A stretch of DNA of 64,000 bases from Thermoleophilaceae bacterium (GCA_036378175.1 DASUWY010000007.1:32627-96626), one strand, 5' to 3'. Positions 40,572-49,647 are shown, numbered from the stretch's first letter. Notes: generated by a model from the letters alone, not told the origin. Numbers and translations: made by a program.

Positions 40572-41846
40572 CTAATTGCGTCCGTTAAGGGTGCGTAGGG
40601 CCTCGTCGACCCTCGAGAGCGTCTCCTCCCGGCCAAGCACGGCGACCGACTCGAAGATCCCCGGCGACACCGTCGAGCCGCTGATTGCGACCCTCAGGGG
40701 CTGGAACACGTCCTTCGGCTTCGCGCCTGTCTCGTCCACCACGCGGCGCAGCGCCGCCTCTACTGACTCCGCGGTGAATGGCTCGGTGTGCTCGAGAGCC
40801 GCGCGCGCCTTCGCCAGCCGCTCGGCTGCCCCGTTCTGCATCACCTTGTTCCACGCCTTCTCGTCGGTGGGCCGGCGTTCCACAAGAAAGCCTGCAAGCG
40901 TCCAGAAATCGTCCAGGGTCTGCATCTTCTCCTGGGCGATCTCCACCGCATCCACCGGCACCTGGCGGCCGAGGCGCTCCTCCAGCAGCCCGTGCAGCTC
41001 CTCGAGAGGCAGCTCGCGCAGGTAGCGGCCGTTCATCCAGCGCAGCTTCTGCTCGTCGAACACGGCCGGGTTCTTCGACACGCGGTCGAGCGAGAAGAGC
41101 TTGATCAGCTCGTCGGTGGTGAAGAAGGTGGTGCTCTCGTCGTAGCCCCAGCCGAGCAGCGCCAGGTAGTTGCGTACGGCGGCGGGGAGGTAGCCGATGT
41201 CGCGCAGCTCCTGCACGCTGGCCGCGCCGTGGCGCTTGGAGAGCTTCTTGCCATCGGGCCCGTGGAGGAGCGGCAGGTGCGCGTACACCGGCGTCGTCGC
41301 GCCGAGCGCCTTCAGCACCATCATCTGGCGCGGCGTGTTGGAGATGTGGTCCTCGCCGCGGATCACGTGCGTGATGCCCATGTCGTGGTCATCCACCGCG
41401 ACGGCGAGGTTGTAGAGCGGGCTGCCATCCGAGCGGGCGATCACGAAGTCGGCGATGTCCTTGTGCTGGAACGTGATCTCGCCGCGGATGAGGTCGGGCA
41501 CCACCGTCTCGCCCTCGTCCGGCACCCGCAGCCGCACGGCGCCCTCGTCGAAGTAGGCATGCCCCTCGTCCACCAGCCGCGCGATCTCGTCCTTGTGCCG
41601 CTGCACCCGCTCCGACTGGAAGTGGGGCCCCTCGTCCCATTCGAGCTCGAGCCAGCGCAGGGCGTCGAGGATCTGCTCGATGTTCTCGGGGGTGGAGCGC
41701 TCGCGATCGGTGTCCTCGATGCGCAGCACGAACGTGCCCCCGTTCCCGCGCGCGAGGAGCCAGTTGTACAGTGCCGCCCTCGCGCCGCCCACATGCAGGG
41801 CGCCGGTTGGCGACGGTGCGAATCTCACTCTCATGGAATCGGACAT
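40572..41846 (-). CDS. gltX: Glutamyl-tRNA synthetase
   Basis: 424 residues from the ATG at 41846 (ATG 41834 and GTG 41855 are alternatives). HIGH-type motif MRVRFAPSPTGALHVGGARAALYN, then LRIEDTDRERS, the KMSKS-type DGKKLSKRHGAASV and a short anticodon-binding part. It is shorter than most GltX proteins (about 470-490). With GatCAB present, it may charge both tRNA(Glu) and tRNA(Gln). It is divergent from nfo with only about a dozen bases between starts. Confidence 0.95.
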   Translation of the reverse strand: MSDSMRVRFAPSPTGALHVGGARAALYNWLLARGNGGTFVLRIEDTDRERSTPENIEQILDALRWLELEWDEGPHFQSERVQRHKDEIARLVDEGHAYFDEGAVRLRVPDEGETVVPDLIRGEITFQHKDIADFVIARSDGSPLYNLAVAVDDHDMGITHVIRGEDHISNTPRQMMVLKALGATTPVYAHLPLLHGPDGKKLSKRHGAASVQELRDIGYLPAAVRNYLALLGWGYDESTTFFTTDELIKLFSLDRVSKNPAVFDEQKLRWMNGRYLRELPLEELHGLLEERLGRQVPVDAVEIAQEKMQTLDDFWTLAGFLVERRPTDEKAWNKVMQNGAAERLAKARAALEHTEPFTAESVEAALRRVVDETGAKPKDVFQPLRVAISGSTVSPGIFESVAVLGREETLSRVDEALRTLNGRN

Positions 41847-41858
41847 CGACCCCACAGG

Positions 41859-42743
41859 ATGCTAATCGGCGCTCATGTGTCCACGGCCGGCGGCCTGGTG
41901 AACGCCCACGAACGCGGGGTGGAGCGCGGCTGCGAGGCGATCCAGGTGTTCAACCAGTCGCCCCGCATGTGGCGGCCCACGCAGTGGAAGCCGAACGACA
42001 TCGCGGCCTTCCGCGAGCTCATGGAGAACGGCTCGATCAAGTCGGTGGTGATCCACGCCGTGTACCTCATCAACTGCGCGACGAAGGACAGGGAGATGCG
42101 CGCGAAGTCGCTCGCCTCCCTCACCCACTCCCTGCGGATGGGCGACGCCATCGGCGCCGACGGCGTGGTGGTGCATCCCGGGTCGCGGCTGAAGGACCCG
42201 CTCGACGAGGCGCTCGGGCGGGTGGCGGAGATGGTGCGCGAGGCGCTGGCGGAGTCGGAGAGCTGCAGGCTGCTGCTCGAGAACACGGCCGGCGCCGGCG
42301 GCACGATCGGGCGCTCTTTTGCGGAGCTGTACGACATCGTCGGCCGGGCGGGCGGCGACGAGCGGATCGGCATCTGCCTCGACTCGTGCCACATGCTCGC
42401 GAGCGGCTTCGACATCCGCGACGACGCCGGGCTTGAAGAGGTGATCGACGACTGCGTGAGCGAGCTCGGCCTCGAGCGGCTCGGCTGCATCCACGTGAAC
42501 GACTCGCAGGCGCCGCTCGGCTCGAACCGCGACCGCCACGCTCCGCCCGGCGACGGCGAGCTCGGCGACAAGGGCTGCTCGGCATTCCTCTCCGAGCCTC
42601 GCTTCGACGCTCTACCCGCCTTTTTCGAGGGACCGGGCGTTGAGGGGCGCGACCCGGGCGCCGCTGACATCGCGAAGATGCGCGACCTGCGCAAGAAGGG
42701 CCTGGCGCGCCGCAGGCGCAGAGCCGCCCGCGCGAGCAAGTAG
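41859..42743 (+). CDS. nfo: Endonuclease IV (AP endonuclease)
   Basis: 294 residues. MLIGAHVSTAGGLVNAHERG opens the family; zinc ligands are seen in VVIHAVYLINCA, VHPGS, LLLENTAGAGGTIG, GICLDSCHMLASGFD and CIHVNDSQAPLGSNRDRHAP. It cuts DNA at abasic sites in base-excision repair. A basic tail (RKKGLARRRRRAARASK) extends beyond the barrel. A short CCTCC/GGAGG hairpin follows the stop. Confidence 0.94.
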   Translation: MLIGAHVSTAGGLVNAHERGVERGCEAIQVFNQSPRMWRPTQWKPNDIAAFRELMENGSIKSVVIHAVYLINCATKDREMRAKSLASLTHSLRMGDAIGADGVVVHPGSRLKDPLDEALGRVAEMVREALAESESCRLLLENTAGAGGTIGRSFAELYDIVGRAGGDERIGICLDSCHMLASGFDIRDDAGLEEVIDDCVSELGLERLGCIHVNDSQAPLGSNRDRHAPPGDGELGDKGCSAFLSEPRFDALPAFFEGPGVEGRDPGAADIAKMRDLRKKGLARRRRRAARASK

Positions 42744-42792
42744 CCTCCCCCGGAGGGCGTGCCGGGAAGACTGGTCGGCGACACCTTTCGCC

Positions 42793-44079
42793 ATGCCCGT
42801 TCTCGGCACCACATCCTTCGACACCGCCGCCCTCGTGCTGGGCGGCCTGCTCGTGCTCGGCGCGCTGCTGGCCGGGCTCGCCCACCGCAGCTTCCTGTCG
42901 CTCACCGCGGTCTTCGTGATCGCCGGCTTCGTGCTCGGCCACGGCGGCGCCGGCGTGCTCGAGTTCGACCCGCTGTCGGGCTTCGTGAACGGCGTGGCCA
43001 CCGTGGCGCTGATCGTGATCCTGTTCCGCGACGGGCTCGAGGTGGAGGCCGAGATGCTCCAGCGCGCCTGGCGCCCGCCGTTCCGAGCGCTCGCCATCGC
43101 CATGCCGCTCACGTGCGTGATGGTGGCGGCCTTCGCCGCGCTCGTCACGAGCCTCTCGTGGACCGAGGCGTTCCTGCTCGGGGCGCTGCTGTCCCCCACG
43201 GACCCGGTGCTCTCGTCTTCGGTGGTCACCAACCCGCGCGTGCCGCGCGTGATCCGGCACTCGCTCAATCTCGAGTCCGGGCTCAACGACGGCCTCGCGC
43301 TACCGGCCGTGCTCGCGTTCGCGGCCGCGCTCGACCCCACCGACACGAACTTCGTCTGGTGGCGGTTCGTGCTCGAGGACGTGGGGATCGGCCTCGTCAC
43401 CGGCCTGGTGGTCGGCCTCGCCGCTGCTTACCTCCTGCCGCGGGCGCGGGCGCTCGGCCACGAGATCAGCCCGCGGCAGAAGTCGCTATACGCGCTCGGC
43501 GTCGCTTTCGGCAGCTACGGGATCACGGTGGCGACTCCTCACGGCAACGGCTTCATCGCGGTTTTCGTCACCGCCATCGTGCTGGGGATCGCGCGGGCGG
43601 ATGTGCGCGAGTGCTTCGAGACGAGGTCCGAGGAGCTGATCGAGATCGTGAAGCTCGGGATCTTCGTGATCTTCGGGTCGCTCGTCACCTTCTCAGACCT
43701 CTTCAACGACGGCTGGGCCGCGGTGGCGATCGTGGCGGTCACCCTCCTGCTGATCAGGCCGATATCGATCTTCGTGTCGCTCGTGGGCACGCGCCTCAGC
43801 ACGAGCGCGAAGGCGTTCATGGGGTGGTTCGGGCCGAAGGGTGTGGCCACCATGGCGTTCTCGCTGCTCGTGCTCGGCAGGAACATCGAGGACGGCCGCA
43901 GGATCTTCGACATCGCGGCGCTCGCGGTGCTCACCTCGATCATCGCCCACGGCCTCACCGACCATCCCGGCTCGGAGTGGATGGCGCGGCGAGCCGAGGA
44001 GGAGCGCCAGGAGCCTCAGCCGGCGCCCGCGGCGGCGACAGCCAGCGCCACCGGCGCGCCGTTCGAGACCACGTCGTAG
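42793..44079 (+). CDS. Na+/H+ antiporter, CPA1/NhaP type
   Basis: 428 residues, about twelve helices. Diagnostic stretches are LLSPTDPVLSSSVVTNPRVP (helix with the conserved TDP), SLNLESGLNDGLALPAVLAF (ND motif of the ion-binding site), and FMGWFGPKGVATMAFSLLVL. It exchanges sodium or potassium for protons across the cell membrane. The C-terminal cytosolic tail is short and Ala/Pro-rich. Its last 64 bases overlap the convergent OsmC pseudogene. Confidence 0.9.
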   Translation: MPVLGTTSFDTAALVLGGLLVLGALLAGLAHRSFLSLTAVFVIAGFVLGHGGAGVLEFDPLSGFVNGVATVALIVILFRDGLEVEAEMLQRAWRPPFRALAIAMPLTCVMVAAFAALVTSLSWTEAFLLGALLSPTDPVLSSSVVTNPRVPRVIRHSLNLESGLNDGLALPAVLAFAAALDPTDTNFVWWRFVLEDVGIGLVTGLVVGLAAAYLLPRARALGHEISPRQKSLYALGVAFGSYGITVATPHGNGFIAVFVTAIVLGIARADVRECFETRSEELIEIVKLGIFVIFGSLVTFSDLFNDGWAAVAIVAVTLLLIRPISIFVSLVGTRLSTSAKAFMGWFGPKGVATMAFSLLVLGRNIEDGRRIFDIAALAVLTSIIAHGLTDHPGSEWMARRAEEERQEPQPAPAAATASATGAPFETTS

Positions 44080-44545
44080 ACCGGCGAGCGCTCCTTCGCT
44101 CGTTCCACCAGCGCGCGAAGTGCGTCCGGGTTCGACCGGCCCCGCAGCTTCACCACCAGCCGGATCAGCTCGAAGCCGCTGCGGCACTCGTCCGCGAGAT
44201 CGCGAACATGCCGCGCACGTCGAGGTCGCCCTCGGCGCGGCACTCCACCTCGGTGAGCTGGATGCCGCGCGCAGCCGCCACGTAGACGATCGCGCTCGTC
44301 ATGCAGGCGGCGAGCGCGTGGAGCAGGTACTCGGCCGGGCTGGCGGCGGTGTCCCGCCCCACCAGGATCGACGGCTCGCCCGCGTCGACCACGAACGACT
44401 CGCCGCGCGACACGTCCTCCTGACCGGCGGCGTAGAAGTTCCTGATGGTGGTGCGCGTATGCGCCCCGTGGATCCAGCGGTTGGTGGCGCGGAACTGGAA
44501 GTACGAGAGGGCCGTGCACGCCTCTCCTCGCGATGTCGGGAACAC
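44016..44545 (-). pseudogene. OsmC-family protein, frameshifted and N-truncated
   Basis: Frame 1 (start GTG 44545) reads SYFQFRATNRWIHGAHTRTT, SPAEYLLHALAACMTSAIVY and AEGDLDVRGMFAIS, clearly OsmC. It then meets a stop at 44165. The OsmC C-terminus (DECRSGFELIRLVVKLRG, VERAKERSPVYDVVSNGAPV) continues in another frame to 44016. Removing two bases (CG at 44193-44194, from TCGCGGAC) restores one continuous protein. The usual N-terminal 30-40 residues are also absent. OsmC proteins reduce organic hydroperoxides; the intact family has a key Cys here in LLHALAACMT. Either a decayed gene or a base-calling error. Confidence 0.75.
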
Positions 44546-44607
44546 CGAACCCCGCTTGGGGTGCTGGCCCTGTGGAGTCCGTCCCGGGGCGGGCGTAGCC
44601 TGAGCTC

Positions 44608-44745
44608 ATGAACCCGCGGACCATCTACGTTGAGTGCGACATCCCGCCGGGAATGACGTGCAACGAGTACCGCCGTCTCCGTGAGGCCACGCGCCGCGAG
44701 GCGCGCCGCCACCGGATCAGGCTGCCGCGCCGGCGCTCGCGCTAG
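44608..44745 (+). CDS. Small basic protein (45 aa)
   Basis: The frame begins MNPRTIYVECDIPPGMTCNE and ends with an Arg-rich tail (RRHRIRLPRRRSR). The opening VECDIPPGMT followed by YRR resembles a small protein family I have seen in actinobacteria, but I cannot name it. TAGCCT 7 bases upstream of the ATG could give a near-leaderless message. Divergent from the OsmC pseudogene. Confidence 0.55.
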   Translation: MNPRTIYVECDIPPGMTCNEYRRLREATRREARRHRIRLPRRRSR

Positions 44746-45091
44746 CGGCGCCCGCGTCCTTTGTGCGGGAGACACGCTTCCGCGCCCCGGGCCCGCGAAC
44801 GTCTCCTGGTCCGTGGTGAGCACCACATCAGGATCCTCAGCCGGGCCCTAGGAGATGCCGTAGCTCTCCGCCGCGGATCCCCATCGAGCCGCTACTCCCC
44901 CACCGGGCTGCAGCTGCGCGTGATGGACCCGCTGCTCCCGAAGGCGTACGCGCTTTCGCTGATTGACGGACGTGGTCGATCCAGACGCTGATAATCAGCG
45001 TTTAGATCAACCACGTCGCGTCGTCCGCCGCTTATTGCGCGGACCCGACCACGCTGCGCCAAAGGGCCAGCCGGACTGATCGCAGCGCGCT
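44746..45091. other. Intergenic region of 346 bp without a gene
   Basis: This is the only stretch above 300 bp without a convincing gene. Open frames exist (for example 44761-44991 on the plus strand), but they have no ribosome-binding site or recognisable protein. The right third holds a 49-base inverted repeat (44969-45017). It separates two convergent genes. Confidence 0.7.
44969..45017. repeat. 49-nt symmetric inverted repeat
   Basis: Outer arms of 13 bases (GACGTGGTCGATC, 44969-44981; GATCAACCACGTC, 45005-45017) match at 12 positions. Inner arms of 8 bases (ACGCTGAT, 44985-44992; ATCAGCGT, 44994-45001) match perfectly around one central A. A symmetric 3-base gap separates inner and outer arms. 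It lies between convergent genes, so a two-way terminator is the simplest reading; a protein-binding or recombination site is also possible. Confidence 0.7.
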
Positions 45092-45487
45092 CTACAGCCG
45101 GTCGCGCAAATCGAAGCGTGAGTCGAACGCGTCCTCGTCCGGCTCTGCAAAGAACTGCGGGTTGATGCAATCGAACGCGTCGCCGTGGCCGTCGTAGGCC
45201 TTCTCCACGCTGTACTTGCAGCGTGAGATCGGCTGCCCCGTCATCTTCACTCCGCCGAAGCCGTGACGGGTGCGTTCGGCCTCCTCGAACACCGCCACGT
45301 CGATCTCGCCGCGGAACACCTTGTTCATGCAGCCCATGAAGCGGCGGCCGGTGCGTTCGTCATCGAAGAGGTAGAGGTAGGGGCAGCGCGACTCGATGCA
45401 TCCCGTCGGGTGAACGAGCCGATCGCAGAAGGCGCAGCACTGCCTGCACTCATGTGCGGATGCGCTCTGACTGGTAGCCCCAGGCAC
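45092..45487 (-). CDS. Cysteine-rich protein of unknown function (131 aa)
   Basis: 131 residues from a GTG, with ten cysteines, many in pairs: CRQCCAFCDRLVHPTGCIESRC, then MGCMNKVF, SRCKYSVEKAYDG and DCINPQFF. The spacing suggests one or two zinc or iron-sulfur sites. A TACACT box ends 6 bases before the GTG, so the message is probably leaderless. Family not recognised. Convergent with the 346-bp gap, 39 bases after the dnaE stop side is its neighbour. Confidence 0.7.
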   Translation of the reverse strand: MPGATSQSASAHECRQCCAFCDRLVHPTGCIESRCPYLYLFDDERTGRRFMGCMNKVFRGEIDVAVFEEAERTRHGFGGVKMTGQPISRCKYSVEKAYDGHGDAFDCINPQFFAEPDEDAFDSRFDLRDRL

Positions 45488-45526
45488 TGAATCAGTGTAG
45501 CCGCGGTGGCTTAACGCCGGAGGCGG

Positions 45527-48500
45527 CTAGGCCGCTATCCGCACGCCCGTGAGCGCCGCCAGCTCAGCACGGCAGTCGCTCGTGGCCGACACCTTGTACT
45601 CCGCCCCGAGCAGCAGCGAGCGCTCGCCTATGCAGAGCAGCAGCTCATGGTCGCCACGGTTGTGGTGCACCACGTCGCGGAGCTCGTCGAGGAAGTGCTC
45701 GGACACGCCGGCGGGGACGTGCAGCGTCAGCCGCTTGGGCGGCGCGGCCGCCATAGTCGCCGCTTCTCTCTTGGCGTCCTCCACCTCCTCGTGCGACGGC
45801 TCGAACACCTCCACGTCCTGCACGACGAGCTTGGTCTCCCCCTGCTCCTTGTGGTCCACACGGCCGCGGACGATCAGCACGCGGTCGCCGTCGATCTTGT
45901 CCGCGTTGTCCGCATAGGCGGAGTTGAACACCAGCATCTCCACGGAGCCCTCGAGGTCGTCGAGCGTGGCGAACATCATCGGGTCGCCCTTCTTCGTGCG
46001 GATCTTCTTCGACTCGGTGATCGTGCCGCCGACGGTGACCCACTCGCCGTCCTTCTTCTTCTCGAGCTCGGCGATCGAGCACTCCACGCGCCGCCTCAGC
46101 GCGGCCCGCACCTCCTTGAGCGGGTGGCTCGACAGGAACAGCCCGAGCGTCTCCTTCTCCATCGCCCCGCGCTCGGTGCGGTCGTCCTCCAGCATCGGCA
46201 CCGGCCTGTGGTGCGCGCCGCCGAACGGAGATACCGGCGCGCCAACAGCCGGCTCGTCCAGATCGAAGATCGATCCCTGCCCCAGAAGCGCGTCCTGCTG
46301 TGCTTTCTGGCCCGAGCCCTGCGCATCGCCCAGGATCTCGAGCATTCCGCGTCGCGTCGCGCCGGTGGAGTCGAGCGCGCCGCACTTGATCAGCGACTCG
46401 ATCGCCTTCCTGTTCACCGCGCGGCAGTCAACGCGCTCGCAGAAGTCCCAGATCGAGCGGAAGGGGCCGCCCTTCTCGCGCGCCTCGATGATGGCGTCCA
46501 CCGCCGCGGCGCCGACGTTCTTCACCGCGTCGAGGCCGAAGCGGATATTGCCCTCGACGACCACGAAGTCGTGCCCCGACTCGTTCACGTCCGGCGGCAG
46601 CACCTCGATCCCCATCTCCTCGCAGCGCGAGACGAAGAACGGCACCTTGTCCTTCGTGGACATGACCGACGAGATCAGCGCCGCCATGTACTCCGCGGGA
46701 TAGTTCGCCTTGAGCCAGGCGGTGCGGTACGAGATCAGGCCGTAACAGGCGGCGTGCGACTTGTTGAACGAGTAGTCGGCCGCAGCCTCGTTGACCGACC
46801 AGAGCTCCTGGATCACGTTCTCGCTCGTGCCGGTGGCCCGGGCGCCCTCGAAGAACGCCTCCTTCATCGAGGCCATCTTCGCGCGGTCCTTCTTGCCGAT
46901 CGCCTTGCGCAGGTCGTCCGCCTGCGGGCCGCTGAAGCCGGCGATCGACTTCGCGATCTGCATCGACTGCTCCTGGTAGAGGATCACCGAGTAGGTGGAC
47001 TCCGTGATCGGGCGCAGACGGTCGTCGATGTAGGTGATCGCGTCCGGGTTGCGCTTGTTGCGCGCATAGGTGTCGATGAAGCGCATCGCGCCCGGGCGGT
47101 AGAGCGCGTTGAGCGCGACAAGATCCTCGAACTCGGTGGGGCGCACCTTGCGGAGCGCCTCGCGCATGCCGTCGGACTCGAACTGGAACACCCCGATCGC
47201 GTCCCCCCGCGCGAGCATCTCGTACGTCTTTGCGTCGTCGAGCGGGAGGGCCGACATGTCCGGGCGCTCGCCGTCTGAGCGCTCGATGATGTCGAGCGCT
47301 GACTCGATCACGTCGAGGTTGCGCAGCCCGAGGAAGTCCATCTTGAGCAGGCCGATCTCCTCGATCGGCTTCATCGAGTACTGCGTGACCGTGCGGTACG
47401 CCCGCCCCCCATCCTCGTCCACCACGCCGCGATCCTCGGCGAGCTGCAGCGGCACGACATCCGTGAGCGGCCGGTCCGCGATCACCACCGCAGCGGCGTG
47501 GATCGACGAGTTGCGCACCGTGCCCTCGAGCCCCTGCGCGAGGTCCACGATCTCCTTGGCCACCGGGTCCTCCGCATAAGCGCGCGCGAGCTCTTCCCCC
47601 GGCTTGAGGCAGTCCGCGAACGAGGGCGGGCGCCCCATGATCGGGTCCGGGATCAGCTTGGCGAGCCGGTCGCCGGCGCCGTAGTCATGCCCCAGGACCC
47701 GCGCGGCGTCGCGCGTGGCCGCGCGCGGGAACATGCGGCCGAAGGTGACGATCTGCGCGACGGAGTCCTGGCCGTACTTGTCCGCCACGTAGCGCATCAC
47801 GCGGTCGCGCCCCTTCACCGAGAAGTCGATGTCGATATCCGGCATCGACACGCGCTCGGCGTTGAGGAAGCGCTCGAACAGAAGGTCGTAGCGCAGCGGA
47901 TCGACGTCCGTGATCCGCAGCGAGTACGAGACGATCGAGCCGGCCGCCGAGCCACGGCCCGGGCCGACGGCGATGCCGTTGTCCTTCGCGAACTTGACGA
48001 AGTCCCACACGATCAGGAAGTAGCCCGAGAAGCCCATGCGGTCGATCACGGCGAGCTCCATGTCGAGCCGCTCGATGGCCTCGGCCGGAGGAGGATCGCC
48101 ATAGCGCTCGCGCAGCCCCTGCATCGCCAGCTCGCGCAGGTACTCGCCCTCCGCCTGGCCGTTCGGCGTGGGGTAGCGCGGGATGAGCATCTTGCCCAGC
48201 TCGATCTCCACCTCGCAGCGCTCCGCGATCTCGAGCGAGGTCTCGACCGCACCAGGGAACGGCGCGAACGCATCGGCCATCTCCTGGTTGTCCTTCAAGT
48301 AGAACTCGTTGGTGTCGAAGCTCAGCTTCGGCTCGCGCAGCGTGGACTTGGTCTGCACGCACAGCAGTGCCGCGTGGTGGCCGTAGTCCTCGCGGCGCAG
48401 GTAGTGGACATCGGCGGTGCCCACCAAGGGCCGGCCCACCTCCTGCGCAACCCGGACGATCCCCTCGTTCGCCTTGTCCTGGTCGGAGATGCCGTTCACC

Positions 48501-49027
48501 TGCACCTCGAAGTAGACGTTCTCGGGCGTGAAGATCTGGAGCAGGTCATCCACGTGGGAGCGAGCCTCGACCGAGTTGTCCTCCACGATGCGCCGGCAGA
48601 AGCGCGACTGCAGGCAGCCCGTGAGGACGATCACGTCCTTCGAGTAGCGCGACAGGATGTCGAGGTCGACGTTGGCCTTGCCGCGCCGGTAGCCCTCGAG
48701 GAAGCCGGCGGAGCTGAGCTTGGTGAGGTTGCGGAAGCCCTCATCCGTCGAGGCGAGCAGGGTGAGGTGGTTGCGCTCGTAGCGCACGGCCTCGCTCCGA
48801 ACGTCGTCCACCAGGTAGGCCTCGAGGCCCAGGATCGGCTTGATCCCCGCCTTCTTGCAGGCCTTGTAGAGCTCGATCGAGCCGTTCATCACCCCGTGGT
48901 CGGTGAGGCCGAGCGCCGGCTGCCCGAACCCCGCGGCACGATCCACCAGGCCCTGGATCTTGCAGGCGCCGTCGAGCAGCGAGTACTCGGAGTGGACGTG
49001 AAGGTGTACGGCCGGGCTGGGCGGCAT
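45527..49027 (-). CDS. dnaE: DNA polymerase III alpha subunit
   Basis: 1,166 residues. PHP domain HLHVHSEYSLLDGACKIQGL and LTDHGVMNGSIELY at the N-terminus; polymerase active-site PDIDIDFS at 396-403; GPGRGSAAGSIVSYSLRITD; YSVILYQEQSMQIAKSIAGF; FNKSHAACYGLISYRTAWLK; helix-hairpin-helix region IRFGLDAVKNVGAAAVDAII; and a C-terminal OB fold (VTVGGTITESKKIRTKKGDP). It is the main replicative polymerase. No intein is present. TAAGAT lies 9 bases before the ATG, suggesting a short or absent leader. Confidence 0.97.
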   Translation of the reverse strand: MPPSPAVHLHVHSEYSLLDGACKIQGLVDRAAGFGQPALGLTDHGVMNGSIELYKACKKAGIKPILGLEAYLVDDVRSEAVRYERNHLTLLASTDEGFRNLTKLSSAGFLEGYRRGKANVDLDILSRYSKDVIVLTGCLQSRFCRRIVEDNSVEARSHVDDLLQIFTPENVYFEVQVNGISDQDKANEGIVRVAQEVGRPLVGTADVHYLRREDYGHHAALLCVQTKSTLREPKLSFDTNEFYLKDNQEMADAFAPFPGAVETSLEIAERCEVEIELGKMLIPRYPTPNGQAEGEYLRELAMQGLRERYGDPPPAEAIERLDMELAVIDRMGFSGYFLIVWDFVKFAKDNGIAVGPGRGSAAGSIVSYSLRITDVDPLRYDLLFERFLNAERVSMPDIDIDFSVKGRDRVMRYVADKYGQDSVAQIVTFGRMFPRAATRDAARVLGHDYGAGDRLAKLIPDPIMGRPPSFADCLKPGEELARAYAEDPVAKEIVDLAQGLEGTVRNSSIHAAAVVIADRPLTDVVPLQLAEDRGVVDEDGGRAYRTVTQYSMKPIEEIGLLKMDFLGLRNLDVIESALDIIERSDGERPDMSALPLDDAKTYEMLARGDAIGVFQFESDGMREALRKVRPTEFEDLVALNALYRPGAMRFIDTYARNKRNPDAITYIDDRLRPITESTYSVILYQEQSMQIAKSIAGFSGPQADDLRKAIGKKDRAKMASMKEAFFEGARATGTSENVIQELWSVNEAAADYSFNKSHAACYGLISYRTAWLKANYPAEYMAALISSVMSTKDKVPFFVSRCEEMGIEVLPPDVNESGHDFVVVEGNIRFGLDAVKNVGAAAVDAIIEAREKGGPFRSIWDFCERVDCRAVNRKAIESLIKCGALDSTGATRRGMLEILGDAQGSGQKAQQDALLGQGSIFDLDEPAVGAPVSPFGGAHHRPVPMLEDDRTERGAMEKETLGLFLSSHPLKEVRAALRRRVECSIAELEKKKDGEWVTVGGTITESKKIRTKKGDPMMFATLDDLEGSVEMLVFNSAYADNADKIDGDRVLIVRGRVDHKEQGETKLVVQDVEVFEPSHEEVEDAKREAATMAAAPPKRLTLHVPAGVSEHFLDELRDVVHHNRGDHELLLCIGERSLLLGAEYKVSATSDCRAELAALTGVRIAA

Positions 49028-49067
49028 CGGAAGGCGATCTTAGGGTCGGGAGTGGACGGCAGAGCGA

Positions 49068-49095
49068 GGTCATGGGTCATGGGTCATGGGTCATA
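49068..49095. repeat. Heptanucleotide tandem repeat, 4 units
   Basis: Three copies of GGTCATG and one GGTCATA, upstream of the dnaE promoter. The unit differs by one base from the GGGCATR unit of the tract at 11542-11604, and both tracts end with the same TCATAGG word on their far side. Confidence 0.9.
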
Positions 49096-49102
49096 GGGGA
49101 CT

Positions 49103-49123
49103 GTTCCCGCACGTTGCGGGAAC
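49103..49123. repeat. 21-nt palindrome next to the dnaE heptad tract
   Basis: GTTCCCGCA-CGT-TGCGGGAAC, perfect 9-base arms, 7 bases from the heptad repeat. It could be a terminator-like or REP-like palindrome; no gene ends immediately before it. Confidence 0.6.
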
Positions 49124-49162
49124 CTCCGGTCGCCGTCGCCGGTGACGCGGCCGCCATCCCAT

Positions 49163-49187
49163 CTATCTGTTGCGAGACAACAGCTAG
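49163..49187. promoter_or_regulatory. Inverted repeat between 49252 gene and dnaE
   Basis: CTATCTGTTG and CAACAGCTAG match at 9 of 10 positions around CGAGA. It lies 64 bases after the end of the membrane protein gene at 49252 and may be its terminator or an operator for dnaE. Confidence 0.35.
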
Positions 49188-49251
49188 TTGGGACGGCTCC
49201 CGGCTCTGACACCTCCTGCCGTCGTAAAGCCCGGCCCCGCGGGCGCCAGGG

Positions 49252-49647
49252 TCAGCCGGACGAGCCTCGTGGCCGCAGGCCGGCGGCCGCCGCGCCGCCC
49301 ACCAGAGTGGATACGCCCGCCACCGCCATCGCCAGCCGCGACTGGCGCCGGGGGAGCGAGTCGCGGGCGTTCCACGTGGCGAGCAGATCCGTGAGGTCGC
49401 AAATCGCCTGGCCGGCGACCCACACGCCCAGTTCGCGGGACTCGCCGCGCGCCAGTGCCCGCAGCGCGCCGCCGCCGAGCGTGACGTCGCGGATCCCCTG
49501 CGACCGCACGATCACCTGCGTTCCCGGCTTCCGCGCCGCCCGGCCGATCCAGCTCTTGCGTGCCTCCTCAGGACGCGCCAGGTAGTTCAGGCCGAAGGCG
49601 GTGCGGTTCAGCGCCAGCGCGCCCGCGAGCAGCCTCGGCACGTTCAC
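49252..49647 (-). CDS. Small membrane-associated protein (131 aa)
   Basis: 131 residues from a GTG with GAGGTGG upstream. It has ALALNRTAFGLNYLARPEEA, RDVTLGGGALRALARGESRE, ELGVWVAGQAICDLTDLLA and a C-terminal hydrophobic helix (LAMAVAGVSTLVGGAAAAG). The pattern is like a small actinobacterial membrane protein family without known function. The GTG overlaps the upstream stop by 4 bases. Confidence 0.65.
   Translation of the reverse strand: MNVPRLLAGALALNRTAFGLNYLARPEEARKSWIGRAARKPGTQVIVRSQGIRDVTLGGGALRALARGESRELGVWVAGQAICDLTDLLATWNARDSLPRRQSRLAMAVAGVSTLVGGAAAAGLRPRGSSG

Noticed and set aside
44761..44991. 76-codon plus-strand frame in the 346-bp gap
   Set aside because: No start signal, no recognisable protein features, and it runs into the 49-nt inverted repeat.
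45527..49027. Intein in dnaE
   Set aside because: The polymerase blocks are uninterrupted and the length is normal.
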